From NCBI RefSeq assembly GCF_900496995.4, contig NC_044029.1:6138001-6202000 (forward strand): DNA of 64,000 nt. The letters run 5' to 3'. Each line of letters starts with the position of its first letter. Within the stretch, counting starts at the first letter, position 1. Made by a program: the position numbers and the translations under genes. Below are positions 25,183 through 37,450 of this stretch, in pieces. The stretch is from Aquila chrysaetos chrysaetos. Taxonomy: Eukaryota; Chordata; Aves; Accipitriformes; Accipitridae. A model generated the notes under the pieces. The model was not told the DNA's origin. It searched no databases and saw only the letters and a program-made list of their open reading frames with translations.

Positions 25183-28100
25183 CCAAACAATTAAAATTAA
25201 AAAAAAAAGGTATGCCAAATCAAATCTGTTTGCATTTACTAGGTGTCCCTTCCAGGCCCGTTCTCAGCAGGAGGGACGTGGGGATGCAACTCAGTGCCCT
25301 GAGCCAGGCAGGAGAACGGGCTGGGGCATCTGGGGTTCAGGGCTCCCTCTCGGCGGGGAAGGAGCTCTCGAAGGGGGCTGTTTTCTTTGCTCTGATGCCT
25401 TAAATGTTTACCCACCAGTGTCTGATGTTTTTGGAGAGGGAGGACTGTAACTAAATGTGAGCTACTTTTGTTGTTCAAGATATCGTACCTGTGTGGCAGC
25501 TTTACAAAAAGGATATTTGACTACACGCTTTCGATGCTGAGGATAAAAAGACCATAATTGCTGCAGTGTTGTGAATTGTGTTTGTGAAGGAAAGAGTTTA
25601 CCAAACAGCAGCCAGGAAAGAAGATAAAGCAGGGTAGGTTTTATGGTTAAAATTAGATCGAGTTGAGCTTAGATTATAAATGTCAGAAAAAAAGTAAATG
25701 TGGTTTGGAAAGGGAAGGGAAAAGGTGTTTCCAGGAGACATGCTTCAGTTTCAAAAGATGTCGTACTTTTCGCAAAGAAACAGTCTGTGCCCAAAATATT
25801 CAGCAGCTTTTCTCCCTTGTGCTTGACACATGCTCTTAAATGTAGAGCTGAGATCAGATGTGAGGGAGGGCAGGGGAGAAGGTTCCCAGCAGCAGGTGAA
25901 GCTGAATCAACAGAGTCATCCTTTTGTATTTCAGTAAACTCGGCCAGGGACTGACGGTAATCTGCAGGCTATTTCTTCCATCCCTCTCCTCTCTCTCCCT
26001 TCCCTTCCCCTTTCCTCCTCCCCAGCCCTAGCACTGCTGTTCAGCCTGGTAGCGAGCTGTTCGAGCTGTTAAAGCTGTTTGCTGGAGCTCTGGGTGCTCT
26101 CTTTAAAACTGAAAATCATCCTGCCATCATCCACCTTGCTTTAACACCCACCCACTTAGGAAATCTGAAATCTGTGTATCTTCTCAGAGGCTGCTAATGC
26201 TATTAATTCTCCTACCTCAACAGTCTATCCAAAATGTGAAAGCAGGTTTTCTGCAGATTCCTGGGCTACAGCACATTCTGCTGCATTTCCCATACACATT
26301 TCAATGTCTGTTTCCCATGGTTAAAAATAAAAAAGCCTAATTCAACACTCTTATTTCATTTTTACATGACTGAAACACCATTGTTTTTTACCTGCATAGC
26401 ATAAGCCTTCACTCCCTAAACCTTATTGTGATTCTTTCCCTGTTTCTTGCCAGGCTAAATTACCCTTTCTAACGACAACCAGACCATTTCCCAAACTCCA
26501 GCTAGCTGATTTAGAGATATCCTGGATCTCTCCAGCTTGCAATGTAGACATACATGTGTGAGGGGCACAACCACTGTTAAATGTACTATCCAGTTGCCAT
26601 GGGTCTCACACAACTGCCTACCTAAGCAATGTTAATGATTTACCTATCAAATTAAGGTAATTGCTGAATGATCAGACGCTTTAATTGCCCACCACATTTT
26701 AACTCTTTTCTACATGAAGAAAATAGTCTTAAGGTGCCAAGTTTAGCCCCACCGCCAATATCACCAGCTGGAAATGGAGCAACACCTGCCTTGCTCTTAG
26801 AAATTTTTCTCTCACAGCTTGATATTTCCTTCCACAAGGCTCTGCTGTCCCAAGGGGATACAGAAAAGCACGTACTGAAGCTGATTTGCAGTCACACAAG
26901 GGTCTTGCTGTTGAACCCTGGCTTCAAAAGGGGCCTTTTAAGAAAGCCAAAAAAAGGGGACATCCAATTCCTATGAAAGCAGTTTCAGCCATCCTAGATT
27001 CTATACAAGAGCCTTGGATAAGTTTAGTCCTCTGTGTAGAAGAATGTGGGTCCGAGGGGAGCCAGAAAGGATGAAGGCAAGGAGCAGGAAGATTCTTCTC
27101 TGTTGGTGACACTCTGCTCCTCGGGTGTGATGGGGGCAGTGAAAGCAGACTGTGCTTCAGCACAGAAAAACTCAGAATGCTATAGGTATAAATGAGGCAG
27201 GCAGGCCTTGGCACTGCTTCAAAAAGGCCTCAAAATGGCCTTACAAACCCAGTTTAGCCTATACCTCTTCCCTGAGTGTTCTTGATTCAAAGCAGAGAAT
27301 CTTGCCTGAGAACCAGAGCATGGGGCCAATACTCTAATGCAGATACAATACAGTATGCAGCAAGGGCTCCACCACATTCCCTGTGTAGAGAGAGATGAAA
27401 ATATTGCAAGAGTTTGATTGAGACAGCTTGAGCAGCCCTTACATTATAAATATCCTCAGTCCTAGAAAAACAGCACATTTGACAACAAGGCAGAAGAAAC
27501 TACGTCGGGAGCCACGTGTGTGCTGTTCATGACGTGGCCAATGACCGTACTGAGGTGAGAAAGCTGAGAAGAATTTGATTAAGTGAACTGTCTTCATGAT
27601 TGTTCTGATCTAGGGAGACACCTGACAATATTGATCAAAGTTGGTAAACCATAAAATGCTAACTAAACCAATAAAATGACCAGATGAAACACAATAGCAT
27701 GGGAATGGCTTAATGTTTCCAAAAGGTTTAGTTAATTCGAAAGGTAACTAAGACTCAAGCGTCCCTTGGGAGCCAACACTGTAATACTCCATTTCATTCC
27801 ACGCACTATGACTGAGACAAGATCTAAGGAGGTCATGAGCAGCATAATAGGAAAGATCTTATTTTAAACCTCAGCCACTGGTGGAAATAAACGTCATTCT
27901 TCTTTGGAGGAATGTTAAAAAGTAGGTTAGAGGTTTGTTTGCAATGAAAGCTTTTTGTTTGTTTTACCTGATTTCCAGTAATAGTGCCTTGCTCTGTGTT
28001 GTAATAGCATGGACCATTCTTTCCTTCTGTGGTGACTTCATTTAAGCAGCATTATTCAGCTTAAAAAGCATTAAGTAGCTTTATGAATAGGTTTGATGTA

Positions 28101-29592
28101 GTGGATCTTCTTCTATACATTAAAAAAGAGGAAGCTACTGAGTGTACAGGCATGGGAATTGTACCAGGCTGGGGAGGACCAGCATAGCTCCGTGGTGGTG
28201 CAAGGAACCAGAAGGAACATGGGTGGCTGGCAGAGCAACAAGCCCCGTTTCATTGCTTCTGTCATGCCTAATATGCTGCAGCAGAGCACTAACTAAATTC
28301 ACAGCAGGCCCATCACTATAAAGGGGTCTTAAGAGTGGATATAAACGGTCATGTCAATGAGAGCTAAGGCCTTTATTTTCTGGCAGTCAGGTCAGAGTCT
28401 TTTTTCCCTTTGTACAGCTGACTGTGAGGAGCTCTTTTAAAGTTAATGATGTAAATGAGGAAAAAATTAGGCTCAAAAACCCAGCTTTTTGTAGCTACAG
28501 ATTTCAAAACGATCCAGAAAAATTACTGTGAGCTGAACTGCAGCATTTGGAATATCAGCTGAAGACACACATGACTGCAGAAAGCAGATCAAGTAGCTTG
28601 CTTCCTGGTCTGTGCAACATAGGCTTTCGAAAAGCTAACGGCATGTCTACGCTAGCACTAGGGTGACAGCCAAGCTGGATCTGCGACAGCCGTGGTGGTA
28701 CCCAGCCCTGACCCCATGGGGACTCCACAGCCACAAAAAATGTGGCAGCAATGTATCTCAGAGCGTGAGAGCAACATTACCTGGAGGGGGATACTCACTC
28801 CTCCTACTTCCCACCTTCACTTGCCATCTGTGCTTGAATTAGCTGGAAGCAAGATGGTCTCAGGAGGATATTATCTGCCTTCAGCCCCAAGCTAGTTGCT
28901 GCTGACTGCAGCGTACTATGTGTGCACTAGCCCCAGTCTGCCCTAGCTCAGGGATCTCTTTGCTGCATTGCATTCGGGTGTACATACACCCTAATTATCC
29001 CTTAGCTTGCACCATCCCTTTAATGCCAATGCATCTACACTCACAAACTCATTAAGGGCTCGACACTGTGGCCATGAAAGAATAAATAATCCCAAACCTG
29101 CAGTTGGGTCTAAAGATGCTTAAATAATTTTCCTGTCCCAGATGAAGTCTCTGCTTTGCTCTCAGGGTTGCACACTCACTGCTGAGTGCTGAGGAACAAC
29201 TCCAGGGCTGAGGGGAGACAACTTTTGAATGTCGTTACAAGTGTCCTGAAATGCTGACAAATCAGAAATCCACACAATTATAATTTAAATATTTGATCAC
29301 TGGCAGAAGAAAACATGCATCTTGGCAAACATCAGTCTGTTTCAAAAACAATCCCTTCAGGTAAGCCCCCTTCGTGCCCTGAGTCCCTACTTACTTTAAT
29401 AGAGTGTTTTGGAGTGCCATGGGCTCTCCCTGAACCTAGCTGGAGCCAGGCTGCTGAGCCATAATGTTCAATGTACCCATTTTTCTAAATTAAAAGGCCT
29501 CTAATCATCATCATCGTTATCATTGTACTTAGTCTCTGCCCACTCTACAAGGAGATCATTCCTCTTTCCCTGTGGGATAGAGATTGTTTTTC

Positions 29593-29605
29593 TTTTTTTT
29601 TTTTT
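29593..29605 (+). repeat. Poly-T tract
   Basis: A run of 13 T residues in a T-rich context. Confidence 0.85.
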
Positions 29606-30572
29606 ATCTCCAGGGACTGAACAAACCAACCCACTCAAATGATAGGGACTATTATTTCCCCAGATAAGCCTATCATGACTTTATTCTTTCTTTTCTGGAG
29701 AGCACCCAGTGGTCTTCCAGGTTATCCTCTCCTCACCCTACCCTCTTTTACAAATATTTCACCATTTGTTTTGCCTCCATGCATTTACCTGTAAGGCTCT
29801 CCAAGGACAAAAGGATGGCAGCTACTTGAGCATAAAGGTAGTTTAGCTCTACAGGCAAGGGCAAAAATGGAGATGGAAATGAGATCAGCAAAAGCACTGC
29901 AGGTCTATTTCCCTAATGAAGCAGAACTCTCACACGGAGCTGGGCTTACTCACTGTAATCAAGTACACTTCTCACAATGCTGGGGTTATGGAGAGCCCTG
30001 CGCAGACCAAGGTAATTATCAGCTGCCACGGCTCAGAAGGGCTCCATTCCCCTCTCCATTTTGCTCAGTTGTCAGCTTATAGTCAGGAAGAAAATGAAAA
30101 AACCCTGCCTTTTTGGAAGTGTCTGTAGCAGGAAAAAGACATAAAAGAGATGCTCAATACATATGTATCCCCCCCACCAAAAAAAATAAAAACAACAAAA
30201 AAACAGCGGTTGGGAGAGGGGTATCAGAAGATGCAGCATTGTTACTGCGGTCACCTTTGTGAAACATGTTTTTGCAAGGATGAGCTAAGCCTAGCTCTCA
30301 ATCCCATTTCTGAAGGACTGCATTGTGGAAATGACTTCATAAGTGATCAATAGCACAGAGTAACTTCAAGTGTTTTGAGAAGGATTTTCCCAGTACTGAA
30401 AGGCAGGGGCTGGTAGACAGCCTAGAGGAGAATGAAACTGATGGCGAGATAAAGCGAGGCAGAATACGAAAAAAACTGTGGACCCCCAGAAGGCTTTGGA
30501 AATTTTGCTGTTCATTTCACCAAGATTTTATCTTGTTCTTTAGGAAATCTCTTCCCACTGGTTTTGTTAAAA

Positions 30573-30630
30573 TTTCTTTCTTTCTCTTCCTTCCTTCTTC
30601 CCTTCCTTCCTTCTTTCCTTCCTTCCTTCC
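30573..30630 (+). repeat. (TTCC)n polypyrimidine microsatellite
   Basis: About 58 bases made almost entirely of C and T, built from TTCC and TTTC units. A homopurine-homopyrimidine tract like this can adopt triplex DNA. It gives a low-complexity Lys/Arg/Glu-rich frame on the minus strand, which is not a gene. Confidence 0.9.
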
Positions 30631-31274
30631 AGCTGGTGCCCCACTCCCTCCTTCAGAGAAGGAGATGAGATTCACAGCCACCCACATAAAAGCCCTGACT
30701 TCCTCATAGGGAAAGAACATCAGTACAGATACAGGGGTGTGGTTCTGATGTCATTTAGGTAGTGATGGTAATACAGAGTTATTTTCTTCTATCCAAATGT
30801 GCAGAAAGTGCTCTGTGAAGAGTTTGTTTCGAAGCTTCTGTGGGACTGCAGGACCCGAGACAAAGTAATGCTTTGATATCTGTATGTATACAACTTTCCA
30901 GGCACTGCATGCCATAAAACCTAGCCAGGCAACCCATGCAAGCAAAAGGAAATGTCAGTGAGAAGCAAGTCAGAAAATTGCACTGAGCAAATTGTTCTAG
31001 AAAAATGAGATATATTCAGTCCAAAAAAGCACCAGAAAGCTTGATCAAAAAGAATTTGACTTTTATTTAAGAGCGTAAGCAGATGTGAAAGAAAGAAAAT
31101 CACTAGGCAAACTGTTCTCAAGATGTGACCTGTGGCAAAACAAAAGGCTTGTTCCAAATCACACCAGCATGTGATGTACACACAAAGCCTCTTGAGCTGA
31201 ACAGTCTCGGAAAAGCAGACCATGAAGGCATGCAAAATGAGAAAAATGTTAGGATCTTATCGGAGTATGAGGGA

Positions 31275-31806
31275 GAATTTCAGAACCACAGAATGGTTGA
31301 GGTTGGCAGGGACATGTGGGGATCATCTACTTTAACCCTCTGCTCAAAGCAAGGTCAACTACAGCAGGTTGCTCAGGGCTGTGTCCAGTCAGGTTTTGAA
31401 AACCTTCAAGGATGGAGACTACACAATCTGTCTGGGCAAACTGGCCCAGTGTTCAATCACCCTTACAGTAAAAAAATGTTTTCTTATGTTTAAATGATTT
31501 GTGCCCACTGCCTCTTTTCCATTCATTGAACACCATTGAGAAGAGTCTCGCTCTGTCTTCTTTATCCCCCTCCATCAGGTATTTATACACATTGGTAAGA
31601 TCCCCCTGAGCTTTGTCTTCTCCAGGAAGAACAGTCCCGGCTCTCTCAGCCTTTCCTCATATGAAAGATGCTCCAATCCCCTAAACATCTTTGTGGCCTT
31701 TTGCTGGACTCAGTCCAGTATGTCCATGTATCTCTTCTACTGGGGAGCCCATAAATGGACCCAGCATTCCAGATGTGTCTCATCAGGGCTGAGTGGGGCA
31801 GGGAGG
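31275..31806 (-). mobile_element. CR1 LINE, 5'-truncated, older copy
   Basis: Read on the minus strand, the 3' end lies at about 31275. The plus-strand hallmarks ACCACAGAATGGTTGAGG and TTGGCAGGGAC are the complement of the CR1 3' region. The copy continues through blocks typical of CR1, including the complement of the GACTCAGTCCAGTATGTCC area, to about 31806 near CATCAGGGCTGAGTGGGGC. Many differences from a young CR1 and a terminal repeat decayed to ACAGAATGG-type suggest an old subfamily copy. The plus-strand frame at 31125-31493 partly overlaps it and is a shadow. The truncation point on the right is approximate. Confidence 0.88.
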
Positions 31807-33847
31807 AGTCAGTGTACTAACTCAAACGGAAGAAATCACTGGTAAAACATACAATAAGTTGATACTGGGGATAAACTAAAAAATATCTGAGAGCAGAGTG
31901 CTGCAAAAGCCAGATTTCCCCAAAGACACTGAATCTGGGTGGTGCCTAAAGGATTCCAATGGTAACTTAATGAGCCCAAGAGAAGAACTCAAGATTTTTG
32001 TGCTTGTACTTCAGGAACTCCACAAAAAATGAACAGCTTCTGAACTTTGTGAATGTGGTTGGCTCAAAAAAACTGGTAAAGGAGCATGAAGTTATTACGA
32101 AGTCAAGATTTTTCTACTTCTAATCAGATAAAAATTATCATTGAGCAACTCTTTTAAGGCAAGTTGCAAGCCAGAATGTACATGTGTATGCACACATAGG
32201 AAAATATATGAAAGCACACAAAAAATGCAGCTTCTGCATGAGCTTCTCAGTGACCTGGAAAGAATGTTTTTGAGAAATATTTTGCCTGATGAAAGCAATG
32301 CTGTCAATGCTTACTTCATCATTGGCAAGGCAGGGTGGGCAAGTGAGATTTTCATTTGACTGAACCATGGTACAGTTAATGGTCAGGGAACTACTCTCAA
32401 AAATACACCAGCGCATCCCTCCAAATCCATTCCCATCAGAGGATACACACAAGTTGTGACCTGAAAGTACTGTAAGACGTTAACAAAATATGTAATCGGC
32501 TCCGTGTGGAAATTCAATTACCTCCATCAAAAAAGCATTTGTTAGTCATGGTCCAAATGCTAAGACATAAGTTTTCATATCTGAAAACTGAGCAAAAGTG
32601 GAGGGACTAGAGGAGAACTGAGGTCATTTACCTCAGGTCTCCTCTTTTAAGAGGCTAGCTGGAGCTCTGCAATTACACTGGAGTTCTGTATTACACTCAT
32701 TACCCTATAATACATGTATTCACAGTCCCGACCTTTGCCATATGTTCTTAGGACATCTGTGTGCTCCTGACTTCCCATGTACTTTCATAGTAGCCTGATT
32801 CTACTGTTATTTCTTAGAAACTTCCTTTCCATGGCAATTAATGTAGCTCAGTTTTTGCTTTGAAAAAGAATGTTTCAATGCTTTAAAAAAAAAAAAAAAA
32901 AAATGCCTGGAGAATCTAAACCACTTGCCAGGAATGAGAATTTGGTGATGAGTGGAGGAAACGAGCAGAGGTCTGTGCACACAGGATGCTGGAGGCTGGA
33001 GGAAGGAATCCTGCAGGGAACAGTTTCACCCCACTTTGGTTTGCAAGTCAAATACAGCTCCAGAACTGAATCATAATTAGGCTCCTGCTGAAAGTTTAAC
33101 TCTTGGTTTCTGAATTGGGTAGTGAATGCAACCAAATATGAATAATGATGCATCAACACATCCCTCATCAAAAGCAGCACCAAGTAGCCAGCAATACTGA
33201 GGACCCAAACATTTAAGTGGGCTAAAATAAATATCCTCAGAACTTGACCTATTCAATCTGGGCAGGTAGCAGCAAGGCCACATCACCCTACATTTTCTTT
33301 GATCATCTTGGAAGAATTTCTTCTCCAGATGTATATATTCCTCAGGAAAACTATTGGCATTTTATTTTTATAGAAAACAATTTCTGGCAGAAGTCCAACA
33401 ATATGAATTTAAGCCTGGGTATCTTCCAAAGAGTGGTCTGGTAAACATTCAATCTTTGTTTCAAGTTTCCAAGAAGCTGTTATTTATAATTCAACAGTTC
33501 CCACTAATGAGACATGGCAATAAGAAAAATCAGACTTAGCACTGAGTGGGGAGAAGCCCAAACTAAGAAACTCTGCTTGAGGATCTGAGTTGGTGGAAGT
33601 GGGCTGAGAAGGAGCTAGCAGCAGCCCAGGAGAATGGCAGAAGACAGTAAAACTGTGGGAGGCAAGGAAGCAGAGGCACATTGCTTGGGGACAGCAGGAT
33701 ACCCAAGAACTGGAAGGAAAAGGAGAGAAAAGCAGAAAGCATAGCAAGGGGAAAGAGTAAGGAAGGGGTGAAGAGACAGAAGATTGAAGTGGGGGCAGGG
33801 GGGGGTACACAAAGGAAGAGGAAAAAGCAGTGGCAGTGACACCTAGC
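31807..33847. other. Short region between two CR1 copies, no gene recognised
   Basis: It contains a 19-base poly-A tract (32885-32903) and a purine-rich stretch at about 33,640-33,830 ending in runs of five and eight G residues. Proline- and phenylalanine-rich minus-strand frames at 33484-33906 are the complement of that purine-rich tract, not genes. Confidence 0.6.
32885..32903 (+). repeat. Poly-A tract
   Basis: An uninterrupted run of 19 A residues. Confidence 0.9.
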
Positions 33848-34122
33848 CATAGAATCATAGAATCATTTATGTTGGAAAAGACCTTCAAGATCATCGAGTC
33901 CATCAACCGTGCCCACTAAACCATGCTCTGGAGTACCTTGTCTACACGCTTTTTGAATACCTCCAGGGATGGTGACTCAACCACTTCCCTGGGCAGCCTG
34001 TTCCAATGCCTGACAACCTTTTCAGTAAAGAAATTTTTCCTAATATCCCACCTAAACCTCCCCTGATGCACCTTGAGGCCATTTCCTCTCATCCTAGAAA
34101 GGCAGGGAATCACTTCTATAGG
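33848..34122 (-). mobile_element. CR1 LINE, 5'-truncated, with ORF2 C-terminus
   Basis: The element ends at its 3' side at about 33848 in tandem ATTCTATG-type repeats (seen on the plus strand as CATAGAATCATAGAATCAT). The preceding complement of GGAAAAGACCTTCAAGATC is the conserved avian CR1 3' region. Upstream on the minus strand, the frame from 34128 to 33916 encodes the end of the CR1 reverse-transcriptase protein, with NFFTEKVVRHWNRLP and SPSLEVFKKRVD, and stops at TAG as expected. That C-terminus is uninterrupted, so the copy is fairly young. Nearly all of the element, including the catalytic RT and endonuclease parts, is missing, so it cannot move on its own. Confidence 0.95.
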
Positions 34123-35229
34123 TAACATCGAGAAGAATGTAGTATTGATTTTAAAGCTTTAGAGATTAGAAAATAGTAATAATTTTAGCTAAAATATAAC
34201 TCTCCTAAACCTCTCCTCAATCTCTAAACTGGGTGAAACCCAAAAGGTGAGCACATTGTTAAATGAATGAAGAATTGCAATAACAATGGTATTGAAGGTG
34301 AATACCAGTCCTGCAAAAATATAAAAAGTGGTTATTAAGAGCAGCTGGGGAATGTTTCTGAAATGAAAGGCAAATGCACTTAAAATTTCTTCCTGATGAA
34401 CCATTAATTCTATCCAATCAAATAACTTGTTTCTTTCTTTTTATTACTGTATTTCCTCATAACAACCAGGGGGATGCATTATTTCCATCAATGTGTATGT
34501 TATGATGTTGAAGCATATGGAATCATGGCTTTGTGGGCTGGGAGAACTGGTATTTTGCTATGATAATAACACCATTTCTGCATAACTAGCCACTGACCTT
34601 TGTTCTTCTTGTCAGCAAATAGACCATCTTTGTAACAAAAGTAAAGCCGAGGGATTTGAAAATGTCAAAATAGCAGAGCAACAAAGAGCCCTTGGCCCAT
34701 ATAAATATTTACGTTTGAAATATCCATTTGCTGAACTGAATATTTCAGCTGTTGAGGGCAGCCTTAATCTCATTACATCAGCTCCACAGGCCTATTGGTG
34801 CTCTTGCTTTGAACACAGACAAGAGCAGCACTTTTATTGTGTGATATGCACATTCCAAGCACCCAGCACACTTACAAAGTGGGTTGTATTCCAGCAATGC
34901 CATGTCTCTGCTATTCAATTTTTATGATAGCATCCAGACTCCACAGCTGTGTAGCTTTCTAATATTGAATACAGATCCCTCACAAGACAGCTGTCTTGGA
35001 TTTATTTTTTTTTTTTTTATTAACAAGGAGGGAAAAAAAAAAACCTTCTAAAACCAGCCTCAGCAACACGTTGCCTAGTGGAAAATCCATTTTAATTCAC
35101 TAATTATTCTGATCTGGAGCTGCAGTGAATAAAACACTGTCCAATCCTTTCAATTCAGGAAGATTAGCGCATGCAGCCCTTCGTCTAGATCCAGCCAGCT
35201 CAGCCCCCCTTGAGCCAGTCTTCCTCATG
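34123..35229. other. No gene recognised
   Basis: AT-rich sequence between two CR1 copies. It has a 14-base poly-T tract at 35005-35018 followed closely by a poly-A tract at about 35033-35043. No coding or RNA signature was seen. Confidence 0.6.
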
Positions 35230-35360
35230 AAGGTATTCAAAAAGCAAGTGGACGGGGTACTTCAGGACATGGTTTAGTGGGCATGGTTGATGGTTGGACT
35301 CGATGATCTCGAAGGTCTTTTCCAACCTAAATGATTTTATGATTCGATGATTCTATGATT
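35230..35360 (+). mobile_element. CR1 LINE 3' fragment
   Basis: The end of CR1 ORF2 is visible as MKVFKKQVDGVLQDMV followed by TAG. After it come GTTGGACTCGATGATCTCG, AAGGTCTTTTCCAACCTAAA and a 3' tail of degenerate ATGATTCT-type repeats ending at about 35360. The orientation is opposite to the copy at 33.85 kb. It is severely 5'-truncated at about 130 bases, and the left boundary is uncertain by 10-20 bases. Confidence 0.93.
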
Positions 35361-37300
35361 GACACATAGAGAAGAGCCTCTGTGTACAGACCTGGTCCTC
35401 CATCCTGCCAGAGATCTTTCTGCCCCTGTGCCCTTGTGAGGCACCACGTCTTTAGGATAAGACTAGAGGAGAAGAGGGAAGAAGGAAGATGAAGGTATGT
35501 CTTCTCCCTTTTGACCTTGCCTTGCAAAGAAAACCCATGCAAAAGGCATCCCAGCTCCTCTCTGGGAATGTCAATATAAGCAGACTGCAGGTACATCTGC
35601 CAGGTCAATAGTCCTTGCAACCACGGCTCCGTTTAAAGTCTGCGTCCCAGGAGAAAGTCTGGGGGCAATAGGCCACAGGTGTAATGCTGGGGACAAAGGG
35701 TCTCCAGTGGGGTCAGCCTGGCCCACCCCACAGGTGTTGTCACCCTTGCCCTTCCACTGGAGGCAGCCGGCCCCAGGAAATAAAACAGGAGAAGCCCAGG
35801 AGAAGAATGCAGATGCATTTCTCTCCATTATGGGTGTTATTTGATAGTCAGAGACCCAAACTGGCATTTTTCATGTAATACCATGTGGTTGCTCTATAGG
35901 TCTTCCAACTTCAGTGTGTATTTTGCGTTGACTACTCCCAACTATACGTACATTTACCGTTCCAGCTCATTTGGAAGTGTTTTGTATAGGCTGCTCTGTT
36001 ACTTCTGTAGATCTCAGTATGCTAAACAAATAGCTGCGATGCTGCTGTGGGCCCCTTTTTAGTATCTGCCTGTCTGTTTCCATACACATGTTAAATATGT
36101 TCACTGTGCTGCCTTCACTTCAGGAAGGGCTCTAAATCAGGCAATACTGGCTTGAGTAACTTGATTCCTCAAAAGTCCTGCACTTTCACTTATTTCTAAT
36201 AGATTTCACTCAATTCTTCCTGAATATCCTGGTAAAAGGTGGAGCTAGAGAAGTTTCCCAGTCTTCAGTTTTATATTCCAGTTTTTGTTTTCATTTCATC
36301 TTACTTTCTGGCATTTCTATGACAAATAAATTCTACTGTTCCCATTAATATTTTATAAAGCAACAAACAGCTGTAAAACAAATCAAACCCAAGTTTAGTG
36401 AGTCTATAAATGGTAAATAGGCAATATATGTAAAAGTTGGCCTAATAGTGATATTTCCATCTTTTTCTAAAGTTCTTTATAACCAACATTATCACTGAAT
36501 ACCTCTTAAGGGAACTGTGTGATAACATAATGATCCTCAGAGACTTGTGGCTGTGACGATGTGCCAGAACATGGAGTACGTTTACAATGAAAGCATCATT
36601 CTGGCTCGGTACAAGTAACTATGAAAGCTTTGTAAGGATGCTTTGCCTGGGATGTAATGGACTACAAATAATTGCCCGTAGTGTGCTTTAGCTTTGTCCA
36701 GGTTCTGTGAAAACACTCTCTTCCTTTAACTGAGCTGATTTTTTTTCTCATTATCATAGATTTTTTTCTCACCACTACCTAACTGATTGAAAGAAAACAT
36801 ACACTCTCAGATGGAAAAACACAGTGGCTGTGATTAGGACTAAAAAGCAATCTACAGCTCACTCTAGTCACCAATAGATGACATTCATAATAAGGTTTAC
36901 CACTGTGTCTAAGTACTTTTCTATTAAGCCATTACTTTATTGTCTATGTTTAAAAGTATATAGTTATATAATGGAAAATCCTTCAAAACCAAAGTTCAAA
37001 TGTACAAAGTTGCCTTTATTGCGGCAATTAAGTAAGTTTTATTACTCATACCAAATGCGTGGTGTGTGAGAGCTAAAGAAGAGCTGGTAATAATAAAAAC
37101 GTACAGGGGACTGTTGGTAAGTGTTATAATAGCCAAATAAAGGAGCAAGCACCTAAACACACATACACACACACACACCAGCACACATGGGGCTACTTAG
37201 GTACTTTAACACAAAGGACAATTTTGCAATTCAAAGGCTAAAGTTTATGTATCTGCGAGCAACTATTTGAAAGCTGTGTGTCACGGCTGTAAAACGTAAC
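35361..37300. other. No gene recognised
   Basis: AT-rich sequence with several 60-100 codon frames of no recognisable family. The (CA)n microsatellite lies at 37157-37187. Confidence 0.6.
37157..37187 (+). repeat. (CA)n microsatellite, interrupted
   Basis: About 31 bases of CA dinucleotides with T and GC interruptions. The complementary TG repeat gives the VCVCVCVF motif in an overlapping minus-strand frame, which is not a gene. Confidence 0.9.
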
Positions 37301-37314
37301 AGCTGCTTGCAGTT

Positions 37315-37450
37315 CGCACCTTTGCGAAGCCAGAGGACGGCGGTGCGCGCACCCGTTTACACACGGTTTTACAGTCCCGCGTGCGGAGGCGCAGCACAGG
37401 CCAAGGTGGAATTGGAGGTTCTAGCGGGCATCGTAGTCGCAACCGCAGAT
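37315..37450. promoter_or_regulatory. Small CpG cluster with GC palindrome
   Basis: About sixteen CpGs occur in roughly 135 bases, against a CpG-poor background. It includes the perfect 12-bp palindrome GGTGCGCGCACC at 37342-37353, an alternating purine-pyrimidine core. Such clusters can mark small promoters or enhancers, or unmethylated germline sites. A 193-codon plus-strand frame (37381-37962) begins inside it. Its sequence is Arg/Ser-rich and matches nothing I know, so I do not call it as a gene. Confidence 0.4.

Larger units (their letters stand above)
24418..31274. other. No gene recognised
   Basis: Immediately right of the minisatellite the sequence stays GC-rich to about 24.7 kb, then returns to AT-rich background. 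Simple repeats include poly-A at 25167-25182 and T-rich sequence at 29593-29605, an A-rich patch at about 30178-30203 and a TTCC tract at 30573-30630. The plus-strand frame at 26668-26976 has a protein-like composition but no known motif. A possible old transposon remnant lies at about 28,620-28,960. Confidence 0.55.

Noticed and set aside
35160-35185. GAAGATTAGC text resembling part of U6 snRNA
   Set aside because: Only about ten bases match; the rest of U6 is absent.
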